Virus record (IMG/VR): IMGVR_UViG_3300010373_000078
Span: 1-41,941 of that record
DNA length: 41,941 bases
Strand: one strand, 5' to 3'
From: a virus
The position numbers and the translations under genes are program-made. This document shows, piece by piece, positions 13,807 to 21,960 of this stretch (its first letter is position 1; every line of letters starts with the position of its first letter). The notes under the pieces were generated by a model that ran no database searches, was not told the origin of the DNA, and worked only from the letters and a program-made list of their open reading frames with translations.

Positions 13807-14233
13807 CGCGCTCTCTAATAATTTTTGCGTATTGCTCTGGCACTTCCCATGAAAATATTCCCTGCCTTCCACGAAGTGGAATCGGCTCAGATAATTCAAT
13901 TAAATTATCAGGATCGGTCAGCCAAGCATAACGTCCATCAGCATAGTTCCCCCAATGTTCTTCCCGCTCAGAAATCGAGCTCCGCACTTCCTCGGTTCGT
14001 CTACAACTAATTAATTTAGAGATACAAACGACCGCACCATACGGCATTGGGCGCGGAAGCCAAATATCTGAATCGATTACCGCCGCATCTTCTCGCGTAA
14101 TCCGGCGCTTTGCTGCATGAATAGCGATATAACCACGAACCATCGTGGACCAATGACGTGTTTCGTTCACTTTAATCTTGAGGGACATTGCGGTTGCCCA
14201 TGGCTGCCACAATGAAATACACGGTATCTTCAA
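13775..14233 (-). CDS. ASCH-domain protein (152 aa)
   Basis: Reads KIPCISLWQPWATAMSLKIK, then NETRHWSTMVRGYIAIHAAK, and later GRYAWLTDPDNLIELSEPIP with GRQGIFSWEVP. This is the ASCH (YqfB-like) pattern 'S-L-x-Q-P-W-A...E-T-R-x-W...G-x-x-A-I-H-A-A-K'. ASCH domains bind RNA or modified nucleosides. The ATG overlaps the RusA stop (ATGA). Confidence 0.85.
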   Translation of the reverse strand: MKIPCISLWQPWATAMSLKIKVNETRHWSTMVRGYIAIHAAKRRITREDAAVIDSDIWLPRPMPYGAVVCISKLISCRRTEEVRSSISEREEHWGNYADGRYAWLTDPDNLIELSEPIPLRGRQGIFSWEVPEQYAKIIRERDENRSIQIPA

Positions 14234-14655
14234 AATGGCTCGCTATCTTCCGCGATGAAAACTCGGATATCCACGCCTGGATTCTTCCGGTATCTCTTTG
14301 TAATCGTTGCAACTGCAATCTGCGCATCGTCTCTATAGCAAATTCCAGTTAAGGCGTCGCCGATCGACCTAACCAGTTTGTCGTAATCAGGCTTTGTGTC
14401 TTTATATGGATTAGTTTTCCGATTACTCTTGGGGCGCTGAAAATAAAAATCGCATTCAAGGATTACAGGGCCGGAATCAACCATTTCAGCTCCAGCTTTT
14501 TGCATGGCTTCTTGCGCCATCCAAGCGACTTCTTGCCGCCACGGCTTTAATCTATTACTGACGTCAAGCATGATTGGCTTTCCGGTTCTATAGTTGAGCA
14601 TTACTTTTTTCGATCCCTGCGGAACTGGAATCCCAAGAACAGAAAATGCAATCAT
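14230..14655 (-). CDS. rusA: RusA-family Holliday junction resolvase (141 aa)
   Basis: A Mg-dependent dimeric nuclease that resolves four-way junctions. The catalytic region reads KPDYDKLVRSIGDALTGICY then RDDAQI (residues 88-113), with acidic residues D90, D92 and D110 matching the family's active site. Length is normal. It overlaps both neighbours by four bases. With RecT and the exonuclease upstream it completes a recombination set. Confidence 0.92.
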   Translation of the reverse strand: MIAFSVLGIPVPQGSKKVMLNYRTGKPIMLDVSNRLKPWRQEVAWMAQEAMQKAGAEMVDSGPVILECDFYFQRPKSNRKTNPYKDTKPDYDKLVRSIGDALTGICYRDDAQIAVATITKRYRKNPGVDIRVFIAEDSEPF

Positions 14656-14975
14656 TGCAATATGCCGATACTGCGCGAGTACTCCATGTATTTAAGAACT
14701 CTTTCCTTCTTTATGTTAATGCGCCTGTGAATGTCGTCATCATCATCCATGAAATGATGAATTTCGTTGAGCATCGACATGATGCCGAGAACGTCGCAGA
14801 ACTCACCATATAAACGCTGGAGATTGTCGAGTGGCTGCGCCTGCTGCTTTAAATCCGCTTCTCTTGCCGCGTCTTGTATTTCACGCGGACCAAAGATCTG
14901 CGCCTTGATAGCGCGTTGCCCAAGCTCACAACATTCCTCTACTAGCTTGGAAAAAAGATATTCATCTGTTTTCAT
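14652..14975 (-). CDS. MazG-like NTP pyrophosphohydrolase (107 aa)
   Basis: Residues 9-30 read KLVEECCELGQRAIKAQIFG, then LDNLQRLYGEFCDVLGIMSM. The E-E-x-x-E...E-x-x-D arrangement of an all-alpha NTP-PPase (MazG-like) is present and would bind Mg. Probably trims non-canonical or surplus NTPs. The start touches the previous stop. Confidence 0.75.
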   Translation of the reverse strand: MKTDEYLFSKLVEECCELGQRAIKAQIFGPREIQDAAREADLKQQAQPLDNLQRLYGEFCDVLGIMSMLNEIHHFMDDDDDIHRRINIKKERVLKYMEYSRSIGILQ

Positions 14976-15374
14976 TTAGTTCTTCTTTCGCGGATCGAAA
15001 CCAGGCGGCATCGTGTTTCTAATAACCATGGGCGACAGCGCAACGGGAACCAAACGTCGACATTCTGTGCAAAAAAACGCAAATGCCGTTCGGCCGTCAG
15101 GAAACTTTATTTCCTCAAAAAATACGTCAACCGGGTCGGCGCTGCAATCCTGATGTGGACAACGCGCTTTTGGTTGTGGTTTTGGGTTCTGTGAGTGCGG
15201 AATAACCTCATCGTCCGGAGTTGTTACTACCGCCCCGGACGGAAACGGAACCACATTCTCGGCCGGTGTTTCGGCATGAAACGGGTCATTACATTCCTGC
15301 ATCTTACCTTCTGTATCTATTAATTTCGGCAATCCCCTCATGCCAGCACACTGAGGACAGCGAGTCTCTGTCAT
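14976..15374 (-). CDS. Zinc-ribbon hypothetical protein (132 aa)
   Basis: An N-terminal CPQC, a middle CPHQDC and FFCTEC knuckles suggest two zinc sites joined by a Pro-rich flexible segment (NPKPQPKARCP). No enzymatic motif. It lies between the HerA-like and MazG-like genes. Function unknown; the ribbons may contact nucleic acid or a partner protein. Confidence 0.7.
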   Translation of the reverse strand: MTETRCPQCAGMRGLPKLIDTEGKMQECNDPFHAETPAENVVPFPSGAVVTTPDDEVIPHSQNPKPQPKARCPHQDCSADPVDVFFEEIKFPDGRTAFAFFCTECRRLVPVALSPMVIRNTMPPGFDPRKKN

Positions 15375-15382
15375 TCGATCTC

Positions 15383-17173
15383 CTAAAATAGCGTATCGGA
15401 AAGTTTAATTTGACCTTGCCCTACAACTTCTACCACCTTACGCGCGACCAAACGGCTTATATATGCGTCACGCGAAGAACGTTTGTATCCGGTTTCTTCA
15501 TCCAAACCTTCGCGGTCGACCGGAGAATTGCCGTATCGAAGCAAACATTCTAATATTTTCTTTTCACCAAGTGGCAGTTTTCTTAGCCAATAATCACGCA
15601 GGTCTTCACCTGATGGTAGTGGTTCGTAGTCAGAACCGAGGGCGTCAACGCCTTCCTGGGTTGGCAGGATAAGTGAACCATTTAAGCGTACATAGGATTT
15701 TGTAATCAAACGGCTCACATAAGCATCCCGACTGGAACGTTTATAACCGGTAAGCACCGAAAGCTGATCGCGATCCACACCGTCCGGATATTGGGCAGCG
15801 GCTATTAGAATGGCTCGCTCACCGACCGGAATATCGCCATTACCATTAGACGTGGATGGCCGTAAGGCTATATGCGGTCGCTTTGGCTCTGGCGTGACCG
15901 TAAAAGGCTCATTTCGCCTTACTTCGACGTTTACCTCCATATCCGACAGAAGTGGCTTTATTTTGGCTATTAGGCGGTCTGCCTCGCGTTTAAAGCGTTC
16001 CAACTCCTCAGATCGCTTCCGAAAGCTGTTTTCAGCCATTATCGATATCCTTTTGGCTGTTTCTTCCAGGGCGCGCTTGATTTCGTCGGGTTGAATCGGC
16101 GAGTTATCGAAACCAACGGCATTGATCTTAACAAGGACTTTCACAACATCCTCCAGTAATTTTTCAAAGCTGGAGATTTGTTTTTTGAGTTTTAGGGTAT
16201 CGCCAGAAGACGTAGCCGCTACGGGTATGTGGCGAATCTGTTGTTTAAGATCCGCAATTTCACGGCGCAATTCCTTTTCTGTTCTCGCCTTTTCCTCTGC
16301 TGTTTTTGGAAGGTCTGCCAATTTCGGCAAAAGAGCCTTAATCTCGTCCGGCGCCGGCGGAGGCTCAATCGCATATTTCATGGCTTCCTGTCCGTGCGGC
16401 GTTGTGATCTCGCCAATTTTTACCAGAATACGCTCGCGCGATATCGCGCGCCCGAGAGCAAAGAAGTTTCCAGGATCGAGCAACTGGATCTCTTTGTAAA
16501 ATTCAGCCATTTCATCCTTAGGAACACTCAACTCATCTGCCGCGCGTTTCCGGTTAATCGTCTCAAATGTGGGACCGATAAGACGATTTAAGAGCATGCT
16601 GCTGGCATCTTTACTGAGTGACGCTAAGCGTTGCGTGGCAAAACAGGGAACGAGCATGCGCTTGCGGCCGCGCGTACAAAGCGCAGTCATGGAATCGATG
16701 GCTATCGAATCGCCCTTACCTTTTTCGGGGCAAAACATATGTGCTTCGTCTACGATAACTAAACACGGCTTCCAGAGACTTTTGGGCGTTTCAACTAATC
16801 CCTCGAGAAACAACTTCACCCATTCATGGCGCAGGGATGGTTTAAGTTCCGAGATATCGCAGATACAAGACGCATGGAGTTCACGCAGGCGCAGTGCGAG
16901 CAATGCAGCGGACCGCGGATGGATTTCTGTCTCGCCACCTTTGCCTGCGGTAGCAAGAACAAAGTCAAACTTCTCCCGCATCGGGGCGAATTCACCCTCA
17001 GGATCAATCACGATAATGCGGATTTTATCGAACGCCTGTTCGATGATCCGTTTAAGCAAAACCGTCTTACCGCCGCCAGAATCTGCTGTAACCAACAAGC
17101 GCGTGGCGAGCAACGTTGTAATGTCGATCGCCACGTTCTTGTGGTTGTGCTTACCTATAACAATTTGACTCAT
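15383..17173 (-). CDS. HerA/VirB4-type ATPase with two winged-helix repeats (596 aa)
   Basis: Walker A ADSGGGKTVLL (30-40), Walker B CLVIVDEAH (137-145) and a later FATQRLASLSKD (sensor-like Q) identify a DUF87/HerA-like hexameric DNA translocase. Residues 270-420 form a coiled coil. The C-terminus carries two related winged-helix domains (about 450-512 and 535-596) sharing TGYKRSSRDAY(V/I)SRL. HerA usually pairs with NurA nuclease in end resection; no NurA is seen here, so the partner may be the PD-(D/E)XK exonuclease nearby. The start is six bases after the previous gene. Confidence 0.85.
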   Translation of the reverse strand: MSQIVIGKHNHKNVAIDITTLLATRLLVTADSGGGKTVLLKRIIEQAFDKIRIIVIDPEGEFAPMREKFDFVLATAGKGGETEIHPRSAALLALRLRELHASCICDISELKPSLRHEWVKLFLEGLVETPKSLWKPCLVIVDEAHMFCPEKGKGDSIAIDSMTALCTRGRKRMLVPCFATQRLASLSKDASSMLLNRLIGPTFETINRKRAADELSVPKDEMAEFYKEIQLLDPGNFFALGRAISRERILVKIGEITTPHGQEAMKYAIEPPPAPDEIKALLPKLADLPKTAEEKARTEKELRREIADLKQQIRHIPVAATSSGDTLKLKKQISSFEKLLEDVVKVLVKINAVGFDNSPIQPDEIKRALEETAKRISIMAENSFRKRSEELERFKREADRLIAKIKPLLSDMEVNVEVRRNEPFTVTPEPKRPHIALRPSTSNGNGDIPVGERAILIAAAQYPDGVDRDQLSVLTGYKRSSRDAYVSRLITKSYVRLNGSLILPTQEGVDALGSDYEPLPSGEDLRDYWLRKLPLGEKKILECLLRYGNSPVDREGLDEETGYKRSSRDAYISRLVARKVVEVVGQGQIKLSDTLF

Positions 17174-17178
17174 GTGAG

Positions 17179-17925
17179 TTAGCTAATAATGTTGACATCC
17201 ACCCGATCGGAAAGCCACGCCTTGATGGCAGCGGCAGCGCCAATCTTCCAGCGCCCACCATCACCTTCAAAAAGCGCGAGTTGAATATTGTTATTAGGTG
17301 TCGTTTTGGCGCGAAAAACAAAGTCAGAAACAGGCTGATCGATTTCCGCGAATGTGCGATATGGGGCTAGGCTGACCATCGGCTTAAGGATCGTTTCTTC
17401 CTTAAGTGAAATACCCTTGGTTACAGCTACGCGTTGCGTAAAACCATCGTCTTCATGCTTAGTGACAGCTTCCGCGCTGATCTTTGACGCAATCTGGAGA
17501 ACATAATCCAAGTCACGTTTAAACGATCCGTCATCGTTCTCGATCTTAACGCGTTGGAAACCCTGTTGTGCGGCAATGATAAAACTTTCCGGATCCATCC
17601 ATGTTCCGAAATTGAATGACCTGCACTCAGGATATTTGGCGCGAATAAGCACGCGGCGGCGTGCGAATTCGTCCGTCATGATATTAATAAACGCAACTTC
17701 GAATGGATTGACAATTTGAACCACAAAAGATTCGCTTTCTTCATTAAGGGAATCTGCGCTGGCTTCAAAAAAGTCAACCAATCCTTGTAACGTTGAGCAA
17801 GTCACTTCTGACGGCGAAGGATTCTTGATTAAATGCAATTCGCGGTCAAAGTAGGTCAAACCGTCGATCTCGAATTGATTTGGCTTTGTCTGACCCTGAA
17901 TGTACTTCAGAAATTCCGTAAGCAT
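17179..17925 (-). CDS. Conserved phage protein linked to recombination genes (248 aa)
   Basis: Start at ATG 17925 with GAGGAAACG upstream; the frame extends to 18057 but that part is noise over the previous gene. Signature stretches are CSTLQGLVDFFEA, ESFIIAAQQGFQRV, DDGFTQRVAVTKGISL and APYRTFAEIDQPVSDFVFRA, then ALFEGDGGRWK. This protein type is frequent in siphoviruses next to the 'replication terminator' protein and annealase genes. Molecular function unknown. Confidence 0.8.
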   Translation of the reverse strand: MLTEFLKYIQGQTKPNQFEIDGLTYFDRELHLIKNPSPSEVTCSTLQGLVDFFEASADSLNEESESFVVQIVNPFEVAFINIMTDEFARRRVLIRAKYPECRSFNFGTWMDPESFIIAAQQGFQRVKIENDDGSFKRDLDYVLQIASKISAEAVTKHEDDGFTQRVAVTKGISLKEETILKPMVSLAPYRTFAEIDQPVSDFVFRAKTTPNNNIQLALFEGDGGRWKIGAAAAIKAWLSDRVDVNIIS

Positions 17926-17932
17926 CGTTTCC

Positions 17933-18289
17933 TCACTGAGTTTGTTGGGATATGGACTTCTCTGATCCAAATAGGTTTTCTTGGCGCGGATCGTGCGCAA
18001 AGGCTTTAATAACCGCCCCCTGACGCGACAGATACATACTGCCGGCGACCGGTTCAATGGATGGAATCTTTGATTTTGTGGTTAGCGTGATAATGGCACC
18101 GGACCGATCAGGAAACGGATTGAACTCAAATTCAAGGGTCAGTGTCCGCTTCTTTTCTGCATCCGTATTGGGATCATTAATGCTCTTTAAAACCTGCAGA
18201 AGTTCGTGCTGAAAACGTTCTTCAACCGAACCGCCACAGATATTATTGAGACTAAGTGTTTCCTTGTAATCCAGACTTACTTCGCCCAT
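17933..18289 (-). CDS. 'Replication terminator'-type conserved phage protein (118 aa)
   Basis: Reads NICGGSVEERFQHELLQVLK then SINDPNTDAEKKRTLTLEFE. The 'G-G-x-x-E-R-F...I-x-D-P-N-T' signature is shared by phage proteins often labelled replication terminator protein, usually beside the 248-aa type found next. Their real role is not established. Short spacing suggests co-translation. Confidence 0.8.
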   Translation of the reverse strand: MGEVSLDYKETLSLNNICGGSVEERFQHELLQVLKSINDPNTDAEKKRTLTLEFEFNPFPDRSGAIITLTTKSKIPSIEPVAGSMYLSRQGAVIKAFAHDPRQENLFGSEKSISQQTQ

Positions 18290-18464
18290 CTTTTCCCTCC
18301 TCGTTTTTACAATTTTTACATTCCAGATTTTCGTTGATAAAAGGAGTTGTGCTCACGCTGAAACCCATTACAGCACCCAAGTTGACTAACTGCTTAGCGT
18401 GTTTAACACAAGCTATCGTGTCGTTCCCTGGCCAGTGGACTACGTACATCGTTTCGCCGCTCAT
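18252..18464 (-). CDS. Small hypothetical protein with CxxC tail (70 aa)
   Basis: Begins MSGETMYVVHWPGNDTIACV and continues KHAKQLVNLGAVMG; near the end ECKNCKNEEGK has one CxxC, and with C19 and H21 it may bind zinc. It overlaps the next gene's start by 38 bases and the previous stop by four, so it fits the operon. No known family. Confidence 0.6.
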   Translation of the reverse strand: MSGETMYVVHWPGNDTIACVKHAKQLVNLGAVMGFSVSTTPFINENLECKNCKNEEGKDGRSKSGLQGNT

Positions 18465-19195
18465 TTCCTTTTTGTCCTAACCGACTCTTTTGATTTCGGA
18501 TGGACTTCGATTCCACCAACAATCGATACAGCATCCTTTCCGAGCCTATCTACAATCGGTTTGATCTTTTTTTCGTCCGGTGAGAGAAACTCCTTCTTTA
18601 CAAGTTTTGGATTAGTGATTACAAAGATCCAGCTTCTGCGCAGCGATATGCCAGCCTGCTTTGGAACAGAGCTCTGAACCATTATTGGAGGCGGCGGTGC
18701 AGATGCGGCTTGTTCAAGGACGATATCGGCCGCTTCATGCTCGCCGGCTGCGGCCAATTCGGCAGCCTCTGTCATGGCTTGCGCTTCCTGCGCTTCTTTG
18801 GCGAGCCGTTGTTCTTCATCACGGCGTTCCTGATCTTCCTTTTCGCATTTCTGACGCCAAGCCTCTCGGCGCTCCTGTAGAAGGAGGTCGGCCTGTTCGT
18901 AAGGGCGCAACAGAATTGAACGTATTCCGGTGAGGAACTTGTGAACCTTATTGGCCGCTTCGATCGGTTCATCTATGCCGCGCTTTACCTCATTCTTCCT
19001 AGTGGCAATGATAGTCATGAGTGAACCACTCGCCTCATAATCATCATTTGAATTGATCTGTAAATCCTTCGCTTGTGCGAGCGCAACCAGCGATTCAGAT
19101 AGCGACTTTTGGATCTTCCCGGCGTCATACGTCGGCGCCATTGGCGGCGCTTCTGGTATAGCGACCAAATCTTTCTGTTCTGTATCTGTAGTCAT
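18461..19195 (-). CDS. Coiled-coil phage protein near recombination genes (244 aa)
   Basis: The middle (about 75-150) is a long charged coiled coil: TRKNEVKRGIDEPIEAANKV, then LLQERREAWRQKCEKEDQ. An Ala-rich hinge and a basic C-terminal domain (RRSWIFVITNPKLVKKEF) follow. Proteins of this layout, with the 'R-x-N-E-x-x-x-x-I-x-x-P' motif, sit beside annealase genes in many phages. Function unknown, perhaps a recombination accessory. Confidence 0.75.
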   Translation of the reverse strand: MTTDTEQKDLVAIPEAPPMAPTYDAGKIQKSLSESLVALAQAKDLQINSNDDYEASGSLMTIIATRKNEVKRGIDEPIEAANKVHKFLTGIRSILLRPYEQADLLLQERREAWRQKCEKEDQERRDEEQRLAKEAQEAQAMTEAAELAAAGEHEAADIVLEQAASAPPPPIMVQSSVPKQAGISLRRSWIFVITNPKLVKKEFLSPDEKKIKPIVDRLGKDAVSIVGGIEVHPKSKESVRTKRK

Positions 19196-20154
19196 TAACG
19201 TCCCTGTCCGGCGGTCATTGTCTTGTCTGGTTCTATAGTTTGGGTGGCGACAACATTACCAACTGTAATTGCGTTACGAATTTCCGACAGGAACCCTTGT
19301 ATCGCATTCGGAGAATGCGGCAAAAGAATGGTGTTGCTGTGATTGCTGCCGGCAATTTTTGCCAGAGTGTCAAAGTATTGTGTCAATACAACCATTGCCA
19401 CCGCATCTTGCGGGTCAGAGTGGGTGGCATTAGCAAGATCCTCTACCGACTTGCGCAAACCCTCGATAATCGCTTGGCGTTCTCCAGCGATACCTTCACC
19501 CTGTAGAATTTTCGACTGTTTCTCCGCTTCTGCTTCCGCTACTAATTTGATCCGGTTTGCTTCACCTTGAGCCTTTGCAGCTTGCTGGCTCCGCTGCGCC
19601 GCCTGAACGGCATTCATTGCTTCCTTAACATCAACACTTGGAATTACGTCTTTTATGAGCGTCTTGACGACCTCGTAGCCATAGTTTTCCATTTGATCGT
19701 TCAACGCCTTCGTAATATCGCCTCCCACTTGCGACTGTTGAGAATAGACTTCATCGAGGTTCAGCGACGGCAAATGTCCAAGAATCGTGTTGTATGCAAG
19801 CGACGCCATTTGCTTTGTTGGTTCGGATATGTTGTAAAAAGCCTCCATTGCTTTGGCCGGAAGAATCTTGTACTGAATGGACAGCGGCATTGAGATAAAA
19901 GTACCATCCTTCGTTTTTGCCTCAACGTTTGTATCGAACTGTTGAACCTTAAGACTTAACCTGGCAACAACTTTATCAGTGAATGGATTTTTGAAGTTTA
20001 GTCCGGATGTGGCTACACACTTGAACTTTCCGAAGCGCTGGACAATTGCCGCACTCGCCTGCTCAACAGTAAAGAAACTATTGAATGCGACAATCAAAAC
20101 AAAGATGCAAAGGATAGCCAATCCGAATAAACCGAAAATTCCAGTAGCGCTCAT
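19195..20154 (-). CDS. SPFH/Band-7 (stomatin-like) membrane protein (319 aa)
   Basis: One N-terminal membrane segment (about 5-27, IFGLFGLAILCIFVLIVAF). Then an SPFH domain with VEQASAAIVQRFGKF, FDTNVEAKTKDG and the turn into a coiled coil VKEAMNAVQAAQRSQQAAKA followed by EGIAGERQAIIEGL. The Gly-Glu-rich pattern near 215-235 is typical of stomatins. These form large membrane rings that regulate proteases or channels (HflK/HflC, prohibitin). Such a gene in the middle of a recombination operon is uncommon; it might alter the host membrane or block superinfection. Confidence 0.9.
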   Translation of the reverse strand: MSATGIFGLFGLAILCIFVLIVAFNSFFTVEQASAAIVQRFGKFKCVATSGLNFKNPFTDKVVARLSLKVQQFDTNVEAKTKDGTFISMPLSIQYKILPAKAMEAFYNISEPTKQMASLAYNTILGHLPSLNLDEVYSQQSQVGGDITKALNDQMENYGYEVVKTLIKDVIPSVDVKEAMNAVQAAQRSQQAAKAQGEANRIKLVAEAEAEKQSKILQGEGIAGERQAIIEGLRKSVEDLANATHSDPQDAVAMVVLTQYFDTLAKIAGSNHSNTILLPHSPNAIQGFLSEIRNAITVGNVVATQTIEPDKTMTAGQGR

Positions 20155-20163
20155 ATCTTCTCC

Positions 20164-20805
20164 TTAGAGTCCTTTAAGGCTCATACTGTGATTCATTTTC
20201 CAGGTTGTGATGTGTAAAGCAGACCCAAAGACACTATAATCATGTTTGTCTTCAAAATCTTTTTTCTTGTATGTTCCATTGTCCAAAAGCTGGACGGCAA
20301 CTCGCCGGCGCTTCATAAACCTACTAATTGGCGATGTTTCTCGGCCATCAAATTCAGGCAATCCAAGCGCATATCCGGCAAGTTGGATCGCAACCCACGG
20401 CTGAATAATGACCGTTGTCTTGATATCGATGATGGCTTCATCGTTGTTGAAAAATCCTTCGCGGTCGATCCGCATGCCGTAATGCATTCCGTTGTACGTC
20501 GCAAAATGTTGACATTCGATGCGACGCGGCTTAAAGCCAGTATCTTCACGAAACTTAATCCATCCCTCGAGTCGCCACTTGGCATCATCTGGAACCGAAT
20601 CAAAATCAAGCGTACCTTCATCGTAATAATGCGTTGCCAGATGAACCGAATGCCCAAATCGCGACTTCTTTTCGAGAATGTCTTCACGAATACCATCGTA
20701 AGAAACGAGTCCAGAGTGATCAAGGCACCTAGTAACCGCCGGTATCTCAATTGATCCCCGATAGTAACGATGCGTCGCTTCATCAAATGAAAATCTTTCC
20801 GTCAA
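20164..20805 (-). CDS. PD-(D/E)XK exonuclease, RecB/Cas4-like (213 aa)
   Basis: TTG start overlapping the previous stop as TTGA, with AAAGG upstream. Motifs are SRFGHSVHLATHYYDEG (G51, H55), RIECQHFAT (E97), GMRIDREG (D114), AIIDIKTT (D127-x-K129) and QPWVAIQLAGYALG (Q141, Y145). These are motifs I-IV of PD-(D/E)XK DNA exonucleases. It most likely resects 5' ends for the RecT annealase four genes upstream. Confidence 0.85.
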   Translation of the reverse strand: MTERFSFDEATHRYYRGSIEIPAVTRCLDHSGLVSYDGIREDILEKKSRFGHSVHLATHYYDEGTLDFDSVPDDAKWRLEGWIKFREDTGFKPRRIECQHFATYNGMHYGMRIDREGFFNNDEAIIDIKTTVIIQPWVAIQLAGYALGLPEFDGRETSPISRFMKRRRVAVQLLDNGTYKKKDFEDKHDYSVFGSALHITTWKMNHSMSLKGL

Positions 20806-21356
20806 GCAGCAACCTTTGTCTCGTTAGCTGTAGCCAAAAATGACTTTTCGTCGGTTTCGAGTGCCAACTTCTGAGCAATCGCCCAGTCTTCTGCCGGCAA
20901 ACTGTAGGTGTGCGGCGGGTGAATACAGAAATAGGATTCGATGTTTCGTGTTGATCGATTCAAACGCTCGACTCGCGCACCCGGCCGAACGCGGTAGAGC
21001 CGGTCGCCAACCTGTAATTCAAATGCATTGTCCTTTTCGAATTGCTTGTTCTGTTCCTCGGTTAGCAACGAACAGAGCAAAGACCGCGCGCGCTTTCGCG
21101 CTTCTTCGCGCTTCTTTTCCTCTTCCGCAATCTTCTGTTTTTCTTCCGGCGTCAATTCACGCGGTACTTTTAAATTGTATGTGCCGGACGCAAATACCCA
21201 CTGCTCCAGATAGGATTGATAAGAAACGTTTGTCATAACCGTTATGGTTGCGGCCGTTCCTGTCTGGATATATTGAATGTAGGGATCGTAGGTGTAATTC
21301 CCCGTCGTGTAGTTACCCATCTGGTAAAGCATCCCAAATTGATTCACGGAACTCAT
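20802..21356 (-). CDS. Conserved hypothetical protein (184 aa)
   Basis: Start at ATG 21356 (MSSVNQFGM). The first 70 residues are Tyr/Thr-rich and low-complexity (GNYTTGNYTYDPYIQYIQTG). A Glu/Lys/Arg coiled coil (LTPEEKQKIAEEEKKREEAR) follows. The C-terminal domain contains YRVRPGARVERL, CIHPPHTYSLPAEDWAIAQK and LALETDEKSFLATAN. The last part resembles a small conserved phage/bacterial domain with a CxH pair. Function unknown. Confidence 0.7.
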   Translation of the reverse strand: MSSVNQFGMLYQMGNYTTGNYTYDPYIQYIQTGTAATITVMTNVSYQSYLEQWVFASGTYNLKVPRELTPEEKQKIAEEEKKREEARKRARSLLCSLLTEEQNKQFEKDNAFELQVGDRLYRVRPGARVERLNRSTRNIESYFCIHPPHTYSLPAEDWAIAQKLALETDEKSFLATANETKVAA

Positions 21357-21712
21357 TGTGGCGGCCACCCCTCCGGATCGGACGGGACATACATTTCTTT
21401 TGCGACAACGCATTTGTGCCCGCTTTGACTTCCTTCGACATAAGCGTTGCGGAAATAGACACGCCGTCGCTTCGCTGAGCCGGATTCTTTTGGGTCAATG
21501 TAAATATGAAATCCTGCCCTATAGCCACCAATAATTCCGGTGTTTACATGACCACCTTTCGCGGTTATCCACTGATCAAGCGGAACCAATTTGGAATCAT
21601 TTAAGCACATGACCGCGAATTCCGGCTTTGATTTCGAACCGGCAAACTCCTTCCAACCGGTTTCGATTAAAGAGACCGGATCGAGCTTACTGTAATTCTT
21701 ATCTAGGCACAT
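21353..21712 (-). CDS. Hypothetical phage protein (119 aa)
   Basis: Contains GYRAGFHIYIDPKESGSAKR, then RRVYFRNAYVEGSQSGHKCV with VAKEMYVPSD. The C-terminal half looks like a compact beta-sheet domain with a conserved G-x-x-A-G-F-H-x-Y motif. Overlaps the next gene by four bases. No known function. Confidence 0.7.
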   Translation of the reverse strand: MCLDKNYSKLDPVSLIETGWKEFAGSKSKPEFAVMCLNDSKLVPLDQWITAKGGHVNTGIIGGYRAGFHIYIDPKESGSAKRRRVYFRNAYVEGSQSGHKCVVAKEMYVPSDPEGWPPQ

Positions 21713-21715
21713 TTT

Positions 21716-21940
21716 TCATCCACCAACCATTGCCGGTATTGCCAGAATTCTTTCGGCATCGGGATCAAACGAATCAATTTGCTCACCTTGGTTACCCTTA
21801 TTATTGACGCGGAAGGTGGCGTAGCCCTTAGACCGAAATTCATTAAACCGCTTACGCGCCGCTTCTACTTGCGACATATCGCCCTTGTCCCACTGGAGGC
21901 GTGAATCACCAGTTTGATCGAGTATCGCTAGCGTTCCCAT
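21716..21940 (-). CDS. Small conserved phage protein (74 aa)
   Basis: Reads QTGDSRLQWDKGDMSQVEAA, then RKRFNEFRSKGYATFRV, with FDPDAERILAIPAMVGG at the end. The 'G-D...W-D...A-A-R-x-x-F...K-G-Y-x-x-F...FDP-x-A-E' layout recurs in many phages as a stand-alone protein of unknown function. It lies between RecT and the 119-aa gene. Confidence 0.75.
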   Translation of the reverse strand: MGTLAILDQTGDSRLQWDKGDMSQVEAARKRFNEFRSKGYATFRVNNKGNQGEQIDSFDPDAERILAIPAMVGG

Positions 21941-21960
21941 TTATTCGTTCTCCCTTCGGG

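Noticed and set aside
16569-17168. 199-aa plus-strand frame
   Set aside because: Antisense to the HerA-like ATPase with Walker motifs.
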